NCBI RefSeq assembly: GCF_018446385.1
Contig: NC_055987.1
Coordinates: 28,774,202 to 28,838,201, forward strand
Origin: Zingiber officinale
Taxonomy: Eukaryota; Streptophyta; Magnoliopsida; Zingiberales; Zingiberaceae
DNA length: 64,000 nt
Direction: 5' to 3'
This document shows, one piece after another, positions 1 through 11,855 of this stretch. The translations under genes and the position numbers were made by a program. The number at the start of each line of letters is the position of its first letter. Within the stretch, counting starts at the first letter, position 1. The notes below the pieces were generated by a model, which did not search any database, was not told where the DNA came from, and saw only the letters and a list, made by a program, of their open reading frames with translations.

Positions 1-712
1 GGCAAAGCCTTGGTCAAGGGATCTGCGATGTTAGCCTCTGTAGGTACTCTGCAAATCTTCACATCTCCTCTATCGATAATCTCTCGAATGAGATGGAAGC
101 GTCGTAGTATATGCTTGGTCTGCTGGTGTGAGCGAGGTTCCTTCGCCTGTGCTATAGCTCCATTGTTGTCACAATAGAGCTCAACTGGGTCAGCGATGCT
201 AGGAACTACCCCAAGTTCAGCGATGAACTTGCGGATCCAAAATGCCTCCTTTGCTGCCTCAGATGCAGCAATATACTCGGCCTCTGTTGTAGAATCAGCT
301 ACTGTGTCCTGCTTCGAACTCTTCCAGCTCACAGCACCACCATTTAAGCAAAACACGAACCCCTTCTGCGATCTATAGTCATCCTGGTCGGTCTGGAAGC
401 TAGCATCACTGTAACCCTTTACAGCTAGCTCATCATTGCCTCCATATATCAAAAAATATTCTTTAGTCATTTTTAAGTACTTAAGAATATTCTTGACCGC
501 TATCCAGTGACTTTCACCGACTGGTATCATCTCGTCATGCTCAAAGCATACGAGACATCGGGTCGAGTACATAGCATGACGTGCATGATCGATCCTATGG
601 GTGAGGCATAAGGGATCTGATCCATGGTCTCTCTCTCTCTAGAAGAGGGACTTTGAGTCTTGAAAGACTCACGCCATGTGACATCGGCGAAATCCTTCTT
701 GGAGTTCTGCAT
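1..712 (-). pseudogene. copia RNase H domain, broken
   Basis: The minus strand reads as the C-terminal RNase H part of a copia polyprotein: a MLCTRPDVSYALS-like start near 590, a GAVSWKSSKQDTVADST-like stretch near 310, TEAEYIAASEA near 270, and an ANIADPLTKAL-like end near position 10. It removes the RNA strand after first-strand synthesis. A stop at about 527 separates the first part from the rest, and the join to the upstream reverse transcriptase frame near 670-712 is out of frame. Continues off the left edge toward the missing 3' LTR. Confidence 0.88.
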
Positions 713-1973
713 GGCAAACCAAGGAGTACCTTATCAATGTATGTACTCGACTTAGGCCAAGCAATCTCTTAGATCTATCTCTATAGATCTGAATCCCTAG
801 AATGCGGGTTGCCTCACCTAAGTCCTTCATTGAGAAGCAACTCCCTAGCCAGACAGACTGAAGCATAGGGATGTCCTTCCCAATGAGTAGTATGTCATCC
901 ACATACAATATGAGGAAGACAACTATGTCCCCTACAACCTTCTTGTAGACACAAGGCTCATCTTCGTTCTTGATGAAACCAAACTGTTTGATCGCATCAT
1001 CGAATCGAAGATTCCATCTCCGAGAAGCTTGCTTTAGTCCATAAATGGACCTATGCAGCTTGCATACTCTACTAGTATGCTGTGGATCTACAAAACCCTC
1101 AGGTTGTGTCATGTACACATCCTCGAGTAGGTTTCCATTCAGAAACGCGGTTTTGACATCTATCTGCCATATCTCATAGTCATGGTAGGCTGCAATAGCA
1201 AGCATGATCCGAATGGACTTAAACATCGCTACTGGAGAAAAGGTTTCATCATAGTCAATACCATGAATCTGCTTGAAACCTTTAGCTACTAAGCGACCCT
1301 TATAGATAAGTCCATCCATGTCAGTCTTTCTTTTAAAGACCCACTTACACCTAATGGGTTTTACCCCTTCAGGTGGATCAACCAAAGTCCATACTTGGTT
1401 GGTGTACATGGATTCCATCTCGGATCTCATGGCTTCTAGCCATTTCTCAGAATCTGGTCTCATCACAGCTTCCTGATAGGTGGTAGGCTCATCCTCTATG
1501 AGCATAACGACATCATGGTCATACAAGAGAAATGAATATCTCTCAGGCTGACGACTTACCCTATCAGACCTGCGAAGAGGAATGTCTACTTGAACTGGTT
1601 GTTGTTCCTCAACTCCTTGTGGAACATCATCCACAACACTTTGTGGTTCCAGTTCAATTTCCATTGAGGCATCAGTGCTATTGTTCGCATCTTGAACTTC
1701 TTCAAGATCGAACGCGCTCCCACTAGTCTTTCTAGAAACAAAGTCTCTTTCTAGAAAGATCCCAGTCTTTGCCACAACTACCTTGTGCTGACTGGGAATG
1801 TAGAAGTAATATCCCTTAGTTTCCTTGGGATATCCGATGAAATAGCACTTGTCGGATTTGAGTCCTAATTTGTCTGAGACTTGACGTCTAACGTAAGCCT
1901 CACAACCCCAAATCCTCATGAAAGACACCTGGGCATCTCTCCCAATCCATATCCTATATGGTGTCTTTATCAC
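669..1973 (-). pseudogene. copia integrase C-terminus and reverse transcriptase
   Basis: A 434-codon open frame. Residues about 1-60 resemble the copia integrase C-terminal and linker part (CYFIGYPKETKGYYFY). Residues about 175-400 are the reverse transcriptase: the opening WVFKRKTDMDG, the WQIDVKTAFLNG-like block (IWQIDVKTAFLNGNL) and the catalytic YVDD in the LILYVDDILLIG block. The frame then slips out of register before RNase H. The gene copies the element's RNA into DNA inside virus-like particles. It is part of a larger broken polyprotein, so the listed start is only the first Met of the open frame. Confidence 0.9.
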
Positions 1974-1988
1974 GGCCTTTGATGGAAC

Positions 1989-2919
1989 TCAGTTGAGTAT
2001 GAAAGCTGCCGTGTCTAGAGCATATCCCCATAGATATGTCGGAAGATCTGTGTGACTCATCATAGATCGTACCATATCTAATAAGGTACGATTCCTCCGT
2101 TCGGATACACCATTCCATTGTGGTGTTCCAGGAGGAGTGAGTTGGGATAGAATCCCACACTCAGCTAGATAGTCATGGAACTCATGGCTAAGGTATTCTC
2201 CACCTCGATCGGATCGAAGTATCTTAATACTCTTGCCAAGCTGGTTCTGTACTTCATTCTTGAATTCTTTCAAAGGATTCAGACTTATGTGTCATCAAAT
2301 ACACATAACCATATCTACTGAAGTCATCAGTAAACGTGATGAAGTACCTATAACCGCCTCTAGCAGCAACATTGAAAGGGCCACATACATCACTATGTAT
2401 AAGTCCTAACAAATCAGTTGCTCTCTCGCTATGCCCACTAAAGGGAGTCTTGGTCATCTTGCCTCGTAGGCATGACTCGCATATCTCATATGATTCAAAA
2501 TCAAATGAGTCCAGCAAACCATCCTTATGGAGCTGGGATAAGCGCTTGTCATTTATATGACCTAAGCGACAGTGCCAGAGGTATGTTTGGTTCATGTCAT
2601 TTGACTTGAACCTCTTGGTATTTACGTTATAGATAGGACTCTCTAGATCTAGAATATAGAGTCCGTTTATCAGAGGTGCACTACAATAGAACATATCGTT
2701 TAAATAGACGAAACAACATTTGTTCTTTATTATAAACGAAAATCCTTTCTTGTCCAAACAAGAAACGGAAATTATGTTCTTAGTCAAGGCAGACACATAA
2801 CAACAATCATCTAATTCTAGTACAAGCCCAGAGGGAAGAGATAGATGATAAGTTCCTACAGCAATAGCAGCAACTCGTGCTCCATTGCCTACTCGTAGGT
2901 CTATCTCACCCTTCGTCAA
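1989..2919 (-). pseudogene. copia integrase zinc-binding and catalytic domains, frameshifted
   Basis: Two overlapping open frames, 2254-2919 and 1989-2273, form one integrase. The first has the GAG-pre-integrase part with WHCRLGHINDKRL and paired cysteines (CESCLRGK), then LIHSDVCGPF with the first catalytic Asp and TFTDDFSRYGYVY with the second. The second has GGEYLSHEF and the catalytic Glu region, then TPQWNGVSERRNRTLLDM. A frameshift near 2260 lies between them. The family inserts the DNA copy into chromosomes. Confidence 0.9.
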
Positions 2920-3017
2920 TGCCCTTCTCAGCGCTTGTACATTAGTACAAATGTGAGAAGCACATCCGGTATCTAATACCCACGATGAAGAAATAGAGAG
3001 GTTGACTTCTATAACAT

Positions 3018-3413
3018 TTATACCTGAAGTAGAAATCTTATTTCTCTTCTTCTTAAGATCTTCGGTATTCTTTGGAGTTCCTCTTCAGTTCCTTGCTTGT
3101 CCTTGATATAGGTGACAAAGATGTTCAACCATATCGTAGCGCTCATCAACTCATGTTGCTTCAGCTCCGAGTTCATGGTTGCAAGCATAAGACAAGACAC
3201 ATCTAATCGTCATCTTGATGCTTCTTGTAAGCATCTCGATCGGCTCGCGTGGCATTGGCGGGAGGAGCCTCCGGAATGGGTGCTCCAGAACGGTTTACGT
3301 TCTTGGGTGAGAACTATTCTCGGGTTCCTGTCCCGGAAATTTGCTCCGTTGAGCTTGTCCTTCTCAAGGACGGATCGCAGAGAGAAAATGTATTTGATGT
3401 CATGGTTATCTAC
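3018..3413 (-). pseudogene. copia gag remnant with internal deletion
   Basis: On the minus strand a short stretch near 3400-3300 reads FSLRSVLEKDKLNGANF, the usual N-terminal motif of Angela-type gag. Near 3190-3060 it reads MLATMNSELKQHELMSA and later YIKDKQG, which belong to the middle of gag. Several hundred bases expected between and after them are missing and the frame shifts at least twice. No zinc knuckle is visible. The nucleocapsid function is lost in this copy. Confidence 0.75.
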
Positions 3414-3934
3414 AACGAAAAATTTGCGAAATAAATATCATATTCTTAGAATCATTTAATTAGGCCTTTAATTAAATGATGCTCCCACTGAATTCTATAA
3501 TTCTTGTGGGACAAGATCCACATCATACTAACCCTTGAGTTAGCTTTGGCTAATACGCCCAAGGCTTAGTATGATCGGTAGGTAACGATTACCAATTACA
3601 TCTCTATGCAACTCTTGTTTATAAAATCAATATCCGTATTTATATTAAAACTCGAGTTAGCTTTGGCTAATACGCCCGAGAGTTAATATAGATGTGATTT
3701 TGATCTATCTTTTCCAACCGTTGGAATAATGCCTATAGTTGACTCGATCCAACCGAGTAACTAGGAATACTCAATCTAATTGAGTTTGTATTCACCCATG
3801 CGTTGATAGGCGGGACCAAGATTGTCCCTCCGTACCCTACCAAGATAATATGTATTGCTCTGCTTTGGCAGATTCAACAATACATGTGATCGAGGTAGTG
3901 ATAACACGATGCGGTTAGGCATTTAGAGTTGGTT

Positions 3935-4045
3935 CGATCGAGATCTAATCTAATCGAAAAGGATGCATCTTGTGCACGACTTAGATCTAATCTAATCGCA
4001 AGGGTGCATCATGTGCACGACTTAGATCTAATCTAATCGTAAGGC
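3935..4045. repeat. 42-bp tandem repeat, about 2.5 copies
   Basis: Units begin with GATCTAATCTAATCG and continue through GTGCACGACTTA; the third copy is cut short. Lies in the leader of the left copia element. Confidence 0.8.
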
Positions 4046-4544
4046 ACTAATTAATTAATTACTTATTAAACATGCATCATATACATAAGCAATTAACTAA
4101 TTAAGCTATTTGTGATTTAGTCATGGCCCTACTACGATCTTCTCAAGCCAATGAGAAGATCGAATGGTCAACCTAGGGTCAACAGCTTCTCCAAGCTCCT
4201 CCCTTTGACCACCATGTGTTGCTCGTGCCCGCCTCGGAACTCCGTCTCGTGTGGACCCTCCACCGCTCCAATTTGTACATTACAATTTGAAACTCGAGTT
4301 ACATTCGAGTCTAAATCTAATTTACAACAAGAATATAAGAGAAGGCACGGCGCGCAGGTCGCGAATACAATACAACACTCGCAAACACATAACGGCACGC
4401 AGGCCGTATTATGAATTACAACACAACCAATCATATTGGGTTTTGGGCCATGACTATCACAAAATTAATATATAATTCAAAATTATATATTTTCATAATT
4501 TTCTATAATTTTTAAAATAATTTTTACAATTTTACGAGTAAAAT

Positions 4545-4910
4545 TTCCCGGCGGTCCCGTTTAGCGGTTTCGGGCGCAATCGCGGAACGGATCCCCTTGC
4601 GGGGCCCAGGGGCAGCGCCCCTACCCGCGATCTAACCATCGCGAGGGTTCGTTTGCGATCCAACAGCGCCTAAACCCGCTGTCCCAAAACGATTTGGGCC
4701 GAGACATTGCCGTTTCGGAAAAATCTTCCCGGCGGGTTCGTTTTAAGCGATTTCGGGTGCGATCGCGGAGCAAATCCCCTTGCGGGGTTAGGGGCAGTAC
4801 CCCTACCCACGATCTAACCATCGTGAGTTGCTCCTTTGCGATCTAATGGCACCCAAGCCCGCTGTCCCAAACGGATTTGGGGCGAAACGAAGCCGGTTTT
4901 GAAAGATCTT
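4545..4910. repeat. GC-rich direct duplication, period about 181 bp
   Basis: Two adjacent divergent copies, each starting with TTCCCGGCGG, passing through CCCCTTGCGGGG and GATCTAACCATCG, and ending before a further TCTTTCCGG. They are much richer in GC than the flanking leader. The CCCCTTGCGGGG part is itself a short inverted repeat. Confidence 0.8.
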
Positions 4911-5065
4911 TCCGGTAGCCGAAGCCTACAAGTGCCGAGACACTTGTGCTTTGCTTCTACGGAAAAATTACCCATAAAATCATAAAAAACTAATTTTTAC
5001 AGAAAATCACAGAAGGTTTTTATTTTTCATAAAAATAAAAATAAACTCGTACAAGCCTTGCACGT

Positions 5066-5078
5066 GGCTCTGATACCA
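5066..5078 (-). promoter_or_regulatory. primer binding site, initiator tRNA-Met type
   Basis: On the minus strand this reads TGGTATCAGAGCC, complementary to the 3' end of plant initiator methionine tRNA. It lies one base inside the 5' LTR end at 5080, as expected for first-strand priming. Confidence 0.92.
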
Positions 5079-5079
5079 C

Positions 5080-7070
5080 TGTTGGGTTTTTCGAGCCGCG
5101 AAAACCGCTTTTCACGTCGCGGAAACCCCGAATCGCCCAAGCCACGGATCTCATGCAAGGTAAAACCGAACGAAAAATACGAGTACGAGTTTAAAACACG
5201 ATCGACTCTTAGATCTATGAGGGAAAAACATTTACCCTTGATGCGTGCCCTTCGCAATCCCGCAACGTCCAAAGGTAGCCGGATCTTGAGACCGTCAAGC
5301 GAACTGTCCTCTAGCGGTATCCACACGAACAAGGAGTGGTCTTCTACCACTCAAAGATGGAGAGGAGAACCCACAAGTGTGCTAGCACTTTCTAGGGCTC
5401 TCAGATTGGATCTAAAAGGTGAGAAAGGAGAGAATATAGAAGAGGAAACACATGTACACCTCTTGGTTCCCTCCTTTGTGACCTTCACCTTCCCTTAGAC
5501 TTTGGATTTAACTCACACTCCTCTTTTCCTCCATGAAACCCACGACCATCAGCAAGGTTGAGAGAGGAAGAAGCACACAAGGAAGAAGAAGCATTTACCA
5601 CACTTAATTTGCCACAAGACAAAACCCATTTTTCCTTTAGTGTGGCCGGCCACACTAGTGTAACTCCCACATTAATGTGGCCGGCCACATTAATGCATTT
5701 GGTGTGTAACCTCCATGAGGTGGCACACCATTAAATGAGGAGATGATGTGGCTAGATTGGTCATACCAAGTAGGATGAGTCAACCTTCATGATGATGTGG
5801 CAAGACATCAAGTCAAACTTGATGTTTCAACTTCCATTTGGTCAAGTCAAACATGACCAATTTTTCTTCCTTGTTGAGTTAAATCCAAACTTTGATTCAA
5901 GTCAATTTTAATTTAATGAATCTCAATTCATTAATATAAATTGACTCATGAATCAAATTTAAATTAGACTAATTCAACAATTGAATCTAATTGAGTCTAA
6001 CTCAATAAGTCTAATTTGAATCCAATCTTTGATTCATCATATGAATCTAATCCTATTGGTTCATCATATGAACCTAATCTCCATGCACATGTTCTTTGTG
6101 TGTGACCCAATAGGTTCTTGTAACGTTGGCAATGTTATAAACTCTTTTAGAAACATAAGCAATGAGCGACATCTAGCAATACATCATTGCTACCCAAGTT
6201 ACAAGAAATGTTGAGATCCAACATCACCTTGTGACTACTAATTGTGACTCCTCACAATATGTGACAAGTGTCCTTCTATCCTAGACATCTAGATTGATCA
6301 ATGTGAGGCATAGACCGTGTCATCCTCTGACCAATCTAAATCTTGAACTCCGAGTAGACTCACTCAATCAAATGAGCTCAATATCTCATATTGACTCATT
6401 TGGGTATGGCCATACACTTCGTGGTCTCACTCTATCAAGAATATCGATGTCTCTCCCGTCATATAGGAGGATAGATCCCATCTACATCACTCACATCCCT
6501 CTGCATAATTTGTTATATACCCACTAATCGCCTTTATAGTCCACCCAGATACGGGTGACGTTTGACGAAACTAAAGTACATAACTCCTTATGTAGGGATC
6601 CATGGTGACTTCAGGTCTAAGGACTAATAGTCATACTAATAGCCACATGAGAAAGTATATGACACTCATATAACGATCCATGATACTTTCTCATGGCGGG
6701 TCATTCAGTATACATTCTCTAATGCATACCCATGTGTCAGCTTGATATCTCTATATCCATGACTTGTGAGATCAAGTCATCGAGCTGACCTACATGCTAG
6801 TCTTATTGTATTAACATTGTCCCTGAATGTTAATACTCGACTAGGAATGATTTAGAGTAGTGTTCCCTATATCATCTCACTATCGATTCAACTAATCGAT
6901 TGATATAGGTATGAACATTCTACTCAAGGACGTTACTATACTTATTTTATCTGACACTAATACAAATAAGCATAATAACCAAAAACCAATGCCTTTATTA
7001 ATATACAAAAATATGATATACATGAGTCCATACAATCATCAAATGATTGGCTCTAGGGCTCTAACTAACA
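5080..7070 (-). repeat. 5' LTR of the left copia element
   Basis: 1991 bp. On the minus strand it starts TGTTAGTTAGAGCCCTAG and ends AAAACCCAACA, so it has TG...CA ends and is followed directly by the primer site. It should hold the element's promoter and polyadenylation signal. Its right end at 7070 cuts gypsy integrase sequence. Confidence 0.9.
5638..5695. repeat. two perfect palindromes around GTGGCCGGCCAC
   Basis: 5638-5657 is a perfect 20-bp palindrome with arms TAGTGTGGCC. 5670-5695 is a perfect 26-bp palindrome with arms CATTAATGTGGCC. They share the core but have different, internally matched outer arms. Both lie inside the 5' LTR. Confidence 0.9.
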
Positions 7071-8724
7071 ATACCAAGTGAAATGGAGTGACGCACGTTG
7101 CCTCCTTTGGTGTCGTGCGGAGAGCCCATAGGACGCCCGGCAACTCGTCTACCCAGCTACCTCCTTCATGGTCGAGCCGAGCCCGTAAAATTCTGAGAAT
7201 CTCCCGGTTGGTTACCTCGGCTTGACCGTTACTCTGGGGGTATGCCACCGATGTGATGTGCTGCTCGATGCCATAACTTTCGCACCACTTCCCGAGCAGC
7301 TTCCCAGTGAATTGACGTCCGTTGTCGGAGACGAGTCATCTTGGGATGCCAAAGTGGCAGATGATATTTTGCCATATGAACTTTTTAACCATATGCTCGG
7401 ATATTTTTGCAAGTGGCTCAGCTTTTACCCATTTTAAGAAGTAGTCGACCGCCACCAATAAGAACTTTCGCTGCCCGGTAGCCATGGGGAAGGGTCCCAC
7501 GATGTCCATCCCCCATTGGTCGAACGGACAGGCTACAGTTGATGCTTTCATCTCCTCTGTCGGTCGGTGGGACATGCTGTGATACTTCTGACAGGATAGA
7601 CAATTTGCAACGGTCCGGGCGGCATCCTTTTGAAGTGTTGGCCAAAAATACCCGGCTAGCAAAATCTTCCTGGTTAAGGACCGTCCGCCTGGATGTCCAC
7701 CGCACGAACCTTGGTGCACTTCTCGAAGGATGTACTCGGCATCTTCCCAGCTGACGCATTTTAGGAGCGGACGAGAGAAGGCCTTCTTGTAGAGTTGATC
7801 TCCTACGAGGGTGAACCGACTAGCCCTTCTCTTCAGCAAATGAGCTTCCTCCCGGTCGGAGGGGGTAGCTCCCGAGCGCAAAAACTCCACAATAGTTGTC
7901 CTCCAGTCGCTCAGGTATGTGATGCCCTCCATCCGATCGACATGTGCTACTAAAGATACTTGCTCGATCGGCTTCTGATAGCCGACCGTGGATAACGCGC
8001 TTGCCAGCTTGGCCAATTCATCCGCCATTTGATTCTCCGCCCGGGGGATCTTCTGAATAATCACCTCCCTAAAGTTGAGCTTAAGTTTTTCAATGGCCTC
8101 CACGTAGAGCTTGAGTCTTGTACTATTTATCTCGAAAATTCTCGAGACTTGCTGAGCAGCCAACTGGGAATCTGAATAGAGGATGGCCCGGACGGCTCCA
8201 ACATGCCGAGCGGCCTGCAATCCAGCAATAAGGGCTTCATATTCTGCTTCGTTGTTGGTCGCTCGGTAATCTAGCCGGACGGAGAGCTGCATCCGCTCTC
8301 CTTGTGGGGACAGCAAAACTATGCCAATTCCGCTCCCGTGTCTAGTGGACGATCCATCCACGAACACTTTCCACACAGCTTCGGGTTCCGGGTCCTGCAC
8401 CTCCGTCACAAAATCGGCTAAGGCTTGTGCCTTGATGGCCGAGCGGGGCTGATATTGGATATCAAATTCGCTTAGCTCGATTGTCCATTTGATGAGCCGT
8501 CCGGAAGCTTCTGGATTTAAAAGCACTCGTCCCAACGGGCTATTGGTCTTGACGATAATCGTGTGCGCCAAGAAATAAGGACGAAGTCTCCGAGCGGCAA
8601 GGATCAGAGCAAAGGCCAACTTCTCGAGTCCGGTGTAGCGGGTTTCAACATCTTTCAAGATATGAGTAAGGAAATATACAGGTTGCTCCTCCCTTCCCGA
8701 CCGGACTAACGCTGATCCCACTGC
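7071..8724 (-). pseudogene. gypsy pol: RNase H, archaeal-type RNase H, integrase
   Basis: From right to left: the RT-linked RNase H (YFLTHILKDVETRYTGLEK), then a second RNase H (VFVDGSSTRHGSGIGIVL, with NNEAEYEALIAGLQAA and YSDSQLAAQQ), then integrase with the zinc-binding region (GGHPGGRSLTRK ... CLSCQKYH), catalytic core (WGMDIVGPFP) and AYPQSNGQAEVTNREI. A TGA at 7336-7338 interrupts the core and a small frame change near 7250 precedes the last block. Integrase ends at 7070 where copia DNA begins. Confidence 0.92.
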
Positions 8725-9390
8725 CTACTCGGTTGAGGATAAATAAATGTACAACGGTTCGCCGACAGCTGGCTTGGCCAGCACAGGTAGGGAGTTTAAG
8801 TACGTCTTCAATTCTTCAAAAGCCCGATCGCAGTCTTCATTCCATTGGAATTTTGCAGCTTTGCGGAGGATTTTGAAGAATGGAAGACTCCGGTCGGCAG
8901 TCTTGGAGATGAAGCGTGATAGCGCTGTAATCCGACCGGTCAGCCTCTGTACTTCCCTTGTGTTTCTGGGCGGTGGCATGTCCTGAAGAGCCTTCACCTT
9001 GCTAGGATTAGCTTCAATACCCCGTTCGGTCACAATATAGCCCAAGAAACGTCCTCCTTTGGCGCCGAACAAATACTTATGAGGATTTAGCTTGACCCCA
9101 TATTTTCTGAGTGTACGGAAGGTTTCTTCCATATCTTTGCATAAAGTGGCCGCTCGGAAGGATTTGATGAGGATGTCATCTACATAGACCTCCAGGTTGT
9201 GTCCGATTTGCTCACGGAAGACCCTGTTCATCAATCTTTGATATGTTGCTCCGGCATTCTTCAGCCCGAACGGCATCACCGTATAGCAATACGTCCCGTC
9301 CGGTGTAACGAAGCTAACTTTTTCCTGATCCTCCGGGGCGAGCGGCACTTGATGATAGCCTTGGTAGGCGTCTAGCATACATATAAGCTC
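8725..9390 (-). pseudogene. gypsy reverse transcriptase core
   Basis: An open frame of 217 codons, bounded by a TGA upstream (9391-9393) and a TAG downstream (8725-8727). It contains MPFGLKNAGATYQRLMN, the catalytic YVDD within LEVYVDDILIKS, GVKLNPHKYLFGAKGGRFLGY and the thumb part ending ILRKAAKFQWNEDC. It is continuous in sense with the frames on both sides; only the stops separate them. Confidence 0.94.
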
Positions 9391-10692
9391 TCATCCGACT
9401 GTAGAATCTACGAGCTGGTCGATTCGGGGCAAAGGGTAGAAATCCTTCGGGCAAGCTTTGTTCAGATCTCTGAAGTCGATGCACACCCTCCATTTGTTGC
9501 CCGGCTTGGAGACGAGCACCACATTTGCTAACCAGCTTGGGAATTGAACCTCCCGTATGTGGCCGGCCTCTAAGAGTCTTTCTACCTCCGCTCGAATGAT
9601 AATATTCTGCTCGGCGCTGAAATCTCTTCTCCTTTGTTTTACTGGCCGAGCGTCCGGCCGAACGTGAAGCTTATGTTGGGCTATGCTGGGGGAGACACCG
9701 GGCAGCTCATGCGTCGACCAAGCGAAGACGTCATGATTCATCCGGAGGCATTTGACCACTTCTTCTTTCTGTTCGTCCTCCAGGTCGGCGGCAATAAAGG
9801 TTGTATCCTCCGATCGGCTCGGATGGATCTGAACCTCCTCCTTTTCATCATAAATTAAAGCAGGAGGTTTCTCGGTTATGGCGTGTACCTCGATCCGTGG
9901 AGCCTTTCGCGCTGCGCTGGATTCGGCTCGGACCATTTCCACATAGCATTTCCGAGCAGCCAACTGATCTCCTCGTACTTCACCGATCTTGTCCTCGACC
10001 GGGAATTTGATCTTTTGGTAGAACGTCGACACAACAGCTCGGAATTCGCTTAACGCCGGTCGCCCCAGTATCACGTTGTAGGATGAAGGGGAGTCGACCA
10101 CCACAAAGTTTGTTGTCCTTGTTCTTCGGAGCGGTTCTTCCCCTAAGGAGATAGCCAGTCTTACCTGTCCGACCGGGAGAACCTCGTTGCCCGTAAACCC
10201 ATAGAGGGGGGTTGTAATGGGCAGCAGCTCGGCTTGATCGATTTGTAGTTGATCAAAGGCCTTTCTGAAGATGATGTTGACCGAGCTGCCAGTATCAATG
10301 AAGATACGATGGATGGTGTAGTTGGCTATCACCGCTTTGATGATAAGGGCATCATCATGCGGCACTTCAACTCCCTCAAGATCCTTGGGCCCGAAACTGA
10401 TCTCGGGCCCGCTCGCCTTTTCTTGACTGCAACCCACCTCATGGATTCTGAGCTGCCTGGCGCTTGCCTTTCTTGCCCTGTGTGAATCTCCTCCGGTCGG
10501 CCCACCCGCAATAATATTGATTTCTCCCCGGGAGGTGTTGTTTATATTCTCCTCTTCCCGAGCGGACTGCCTAGTTCGCTCATTGGACCGAGAACGATCT
10601 TCATGCCTTGGAGGGAAACGCTGTTCGGGAGATCTCCTATATGTTCGCCGACCGGACTCTTGATGCCGCTGCCGGCGGTCGACGCGGGCCAC
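9391..10692 (-). pseudogene. gypsy protease and reverse transcriptase N-terminus
   Basis: A 433-codon frame. The first 80 residues are basic, Arg/Ser-rich, gag-like. The aspartic protease has IFIDTGSSVNIIF (catalytic Asp-Thr-Gly) and a downstream YNVILGRPAL flap-side motif. The end of the frame is the reverse transcriptase palm start with LEAGHIREVQFPSWLANVV and WRVCIDFRDLNKACPKD. It stops at a TGA at 9391-9393 just before the next palm motif. Protease cuts the polyprotein in the assembling particle. Confidence 0.93.
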
Positions 10693-11850
10693 CCCGTCGT
10701 ACGGGATGGGTGATTGAAGGCAGGCCCCGACAGTCGCGGGTGTTGTGGGAGTCAGTATTATGGAAAGAGCAAAACATGGGGGTCCATACCCTCTTTTTCT
10801 TCATCTTTGACCGCTCGGCCGTTACCTCTTGGACTACCGGGGATTTCGCATGATGTGCCCAGGATGCCTCAACTCTTGGTCCTCTTGGTGGCTGATGGGC
10901 AGCGGGCTGCTTCCGTTCGGCATGGGCCGGACGTTCGGCATGAGTTCCCTTCCGTCGGGCAGCCTCCGCCTCTTCCACGTTTATATACTCATTCGCCATG
11001 TGGTCATAGTCTCTGGGCGGTTTGCGAATGAGCGCGCGGAAGAAGTCCCTTCCACGAGGCCTTGCGTGAAGGCGTTTACCATTGTCTCCGAGGTGGCTGT
11101 GGGGATATCCACCGCTACCTGATTAAATCTCTGTATATACGCCCGGAGAGATTCTCTTGGTTCTTGTTTGATGGTGAACAGGCTGACGCTTGTCCTTTGA
11201 TAACGTCGGCTGCTCGCAAAGTGATGAAGAAATGCCGTTCGGAACTCCTGGAAACTAGTGATAGAGCCGTCCAACAACCTCCGAAACCACCTATGTGCAG
11301 ATTCCGATAGAGTGGTGAGAAATACCCGGCACTTTATGCCATCGGAGTACTGATACAAGGTGGCGATGCTGTCGAACTTCCCCAAATGATCGTCGGGGTC
11401 GGTCGTCCCATTGTAAGCTCCGATCGGCGGTGGTGTATAGTATTTTGGTAACGGATCCCGATGTATGGCTTCAGAGAACTGTCGGTGAACCTGCTCGAGC
11501 GGTGCGTTCGCTCGGGGAGCTTTGCCCTTCCTATGATCCCGAACGGGAGGCTCATCAGATGAAGATCCTTGCTCCCCGTGAGCGGGCGCGATTTCTGGGG
11601 GAGTACGGAAGAGTGCCTGAGGGAACCCTCCTATTGAAACATATTCCGAGCGGTCTGCTTGTGCCGCCCGGCCTGCTGAAGCCGAGGTTTGCTGTTGCAC
11701 TCGCTCAGCCTGTGCTTTCTCCTTTTGCTGCGCCACTATCTTGGGTGCCCTCGCCTCGACTATAGCGTCCAACTCTTCTTGTGAGAGTGCCACGGTATGT
11801 ATTCTTCCATTGCCTCTGCTCGGATGCAGGTGCGTTCCCACAGACGGCGC
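10637..11850 (-). pseudogene. gypsy gag, frameshifted
   Basis: The longest frame on the minus strand (end at 10981) contains the retrotransposon gag core: DDHLGKFDSIATLYQYSD, WFRRLLDGSITSFQEF and ESLRAYIQRFNQ. A second frame (10637-10999) carries the C-terminal part, with FCSFHNTDSHNTRDC in place of a canonical CCHC knuckle. The open frame extends up to 11988 through the primer site into the LTR, which is not a real start; the true start must be inside about 11835. Gag forms the particle that packages the RNA. Confidence 0.85.
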
Positions 11851-11852
11851 CA
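11835..11852 (-). promoter_or_regulatory. gypsy primer binding site
   Basis: The minus strand reads TGGCGCCGTCTGTGGGAA three bases inside the LTR end. TGGCGCC is a common start of primer sites in plant Tat-type elements. I do not assign the tRNA. Confidence 0.75.
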
Positions 11853-11855
11853 AAT

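Larger units (their letters stand above)
3430..5065 (-). other. copia 5' leader without coding sequence
   Basis: About 1.6 kb between the gag remnant and the primer site. Stop-rich in all frames, with AT-rich parts and several internal duplications listed separately. The phrase GAGTTAGCTTTGGCTAATAC occurs twice (about 3537 and 3653). No independent gene is seen. Confidence 0.7.
1..7070 (-). mobile_element. Ty1/copia LTR retrotransposon (Angela/Tork type), 3' end outside window
   Basis: Minus-strand element read from right to left: 5' LTR (5080-7070), initiator-Met primer site, long leader, broken gag, integrase, reverse transcriptase and RNase H running off the left edge. The domain order (integrase before reverse transcriptase) is that of Ty1/copia. 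The coding part is split by stops and frameshifts, so it is not expressed as one polyprotein. The right LTR end abuts gypsy integrase sequence with no spacer, so this copia element is inserted in the gypsy element to its right. The 3' LTR and matching target duplication are not visible. The clade call rests on recognising LTR-start and protein patterns and is less sure than the superfamily. Confidence 0.93.
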
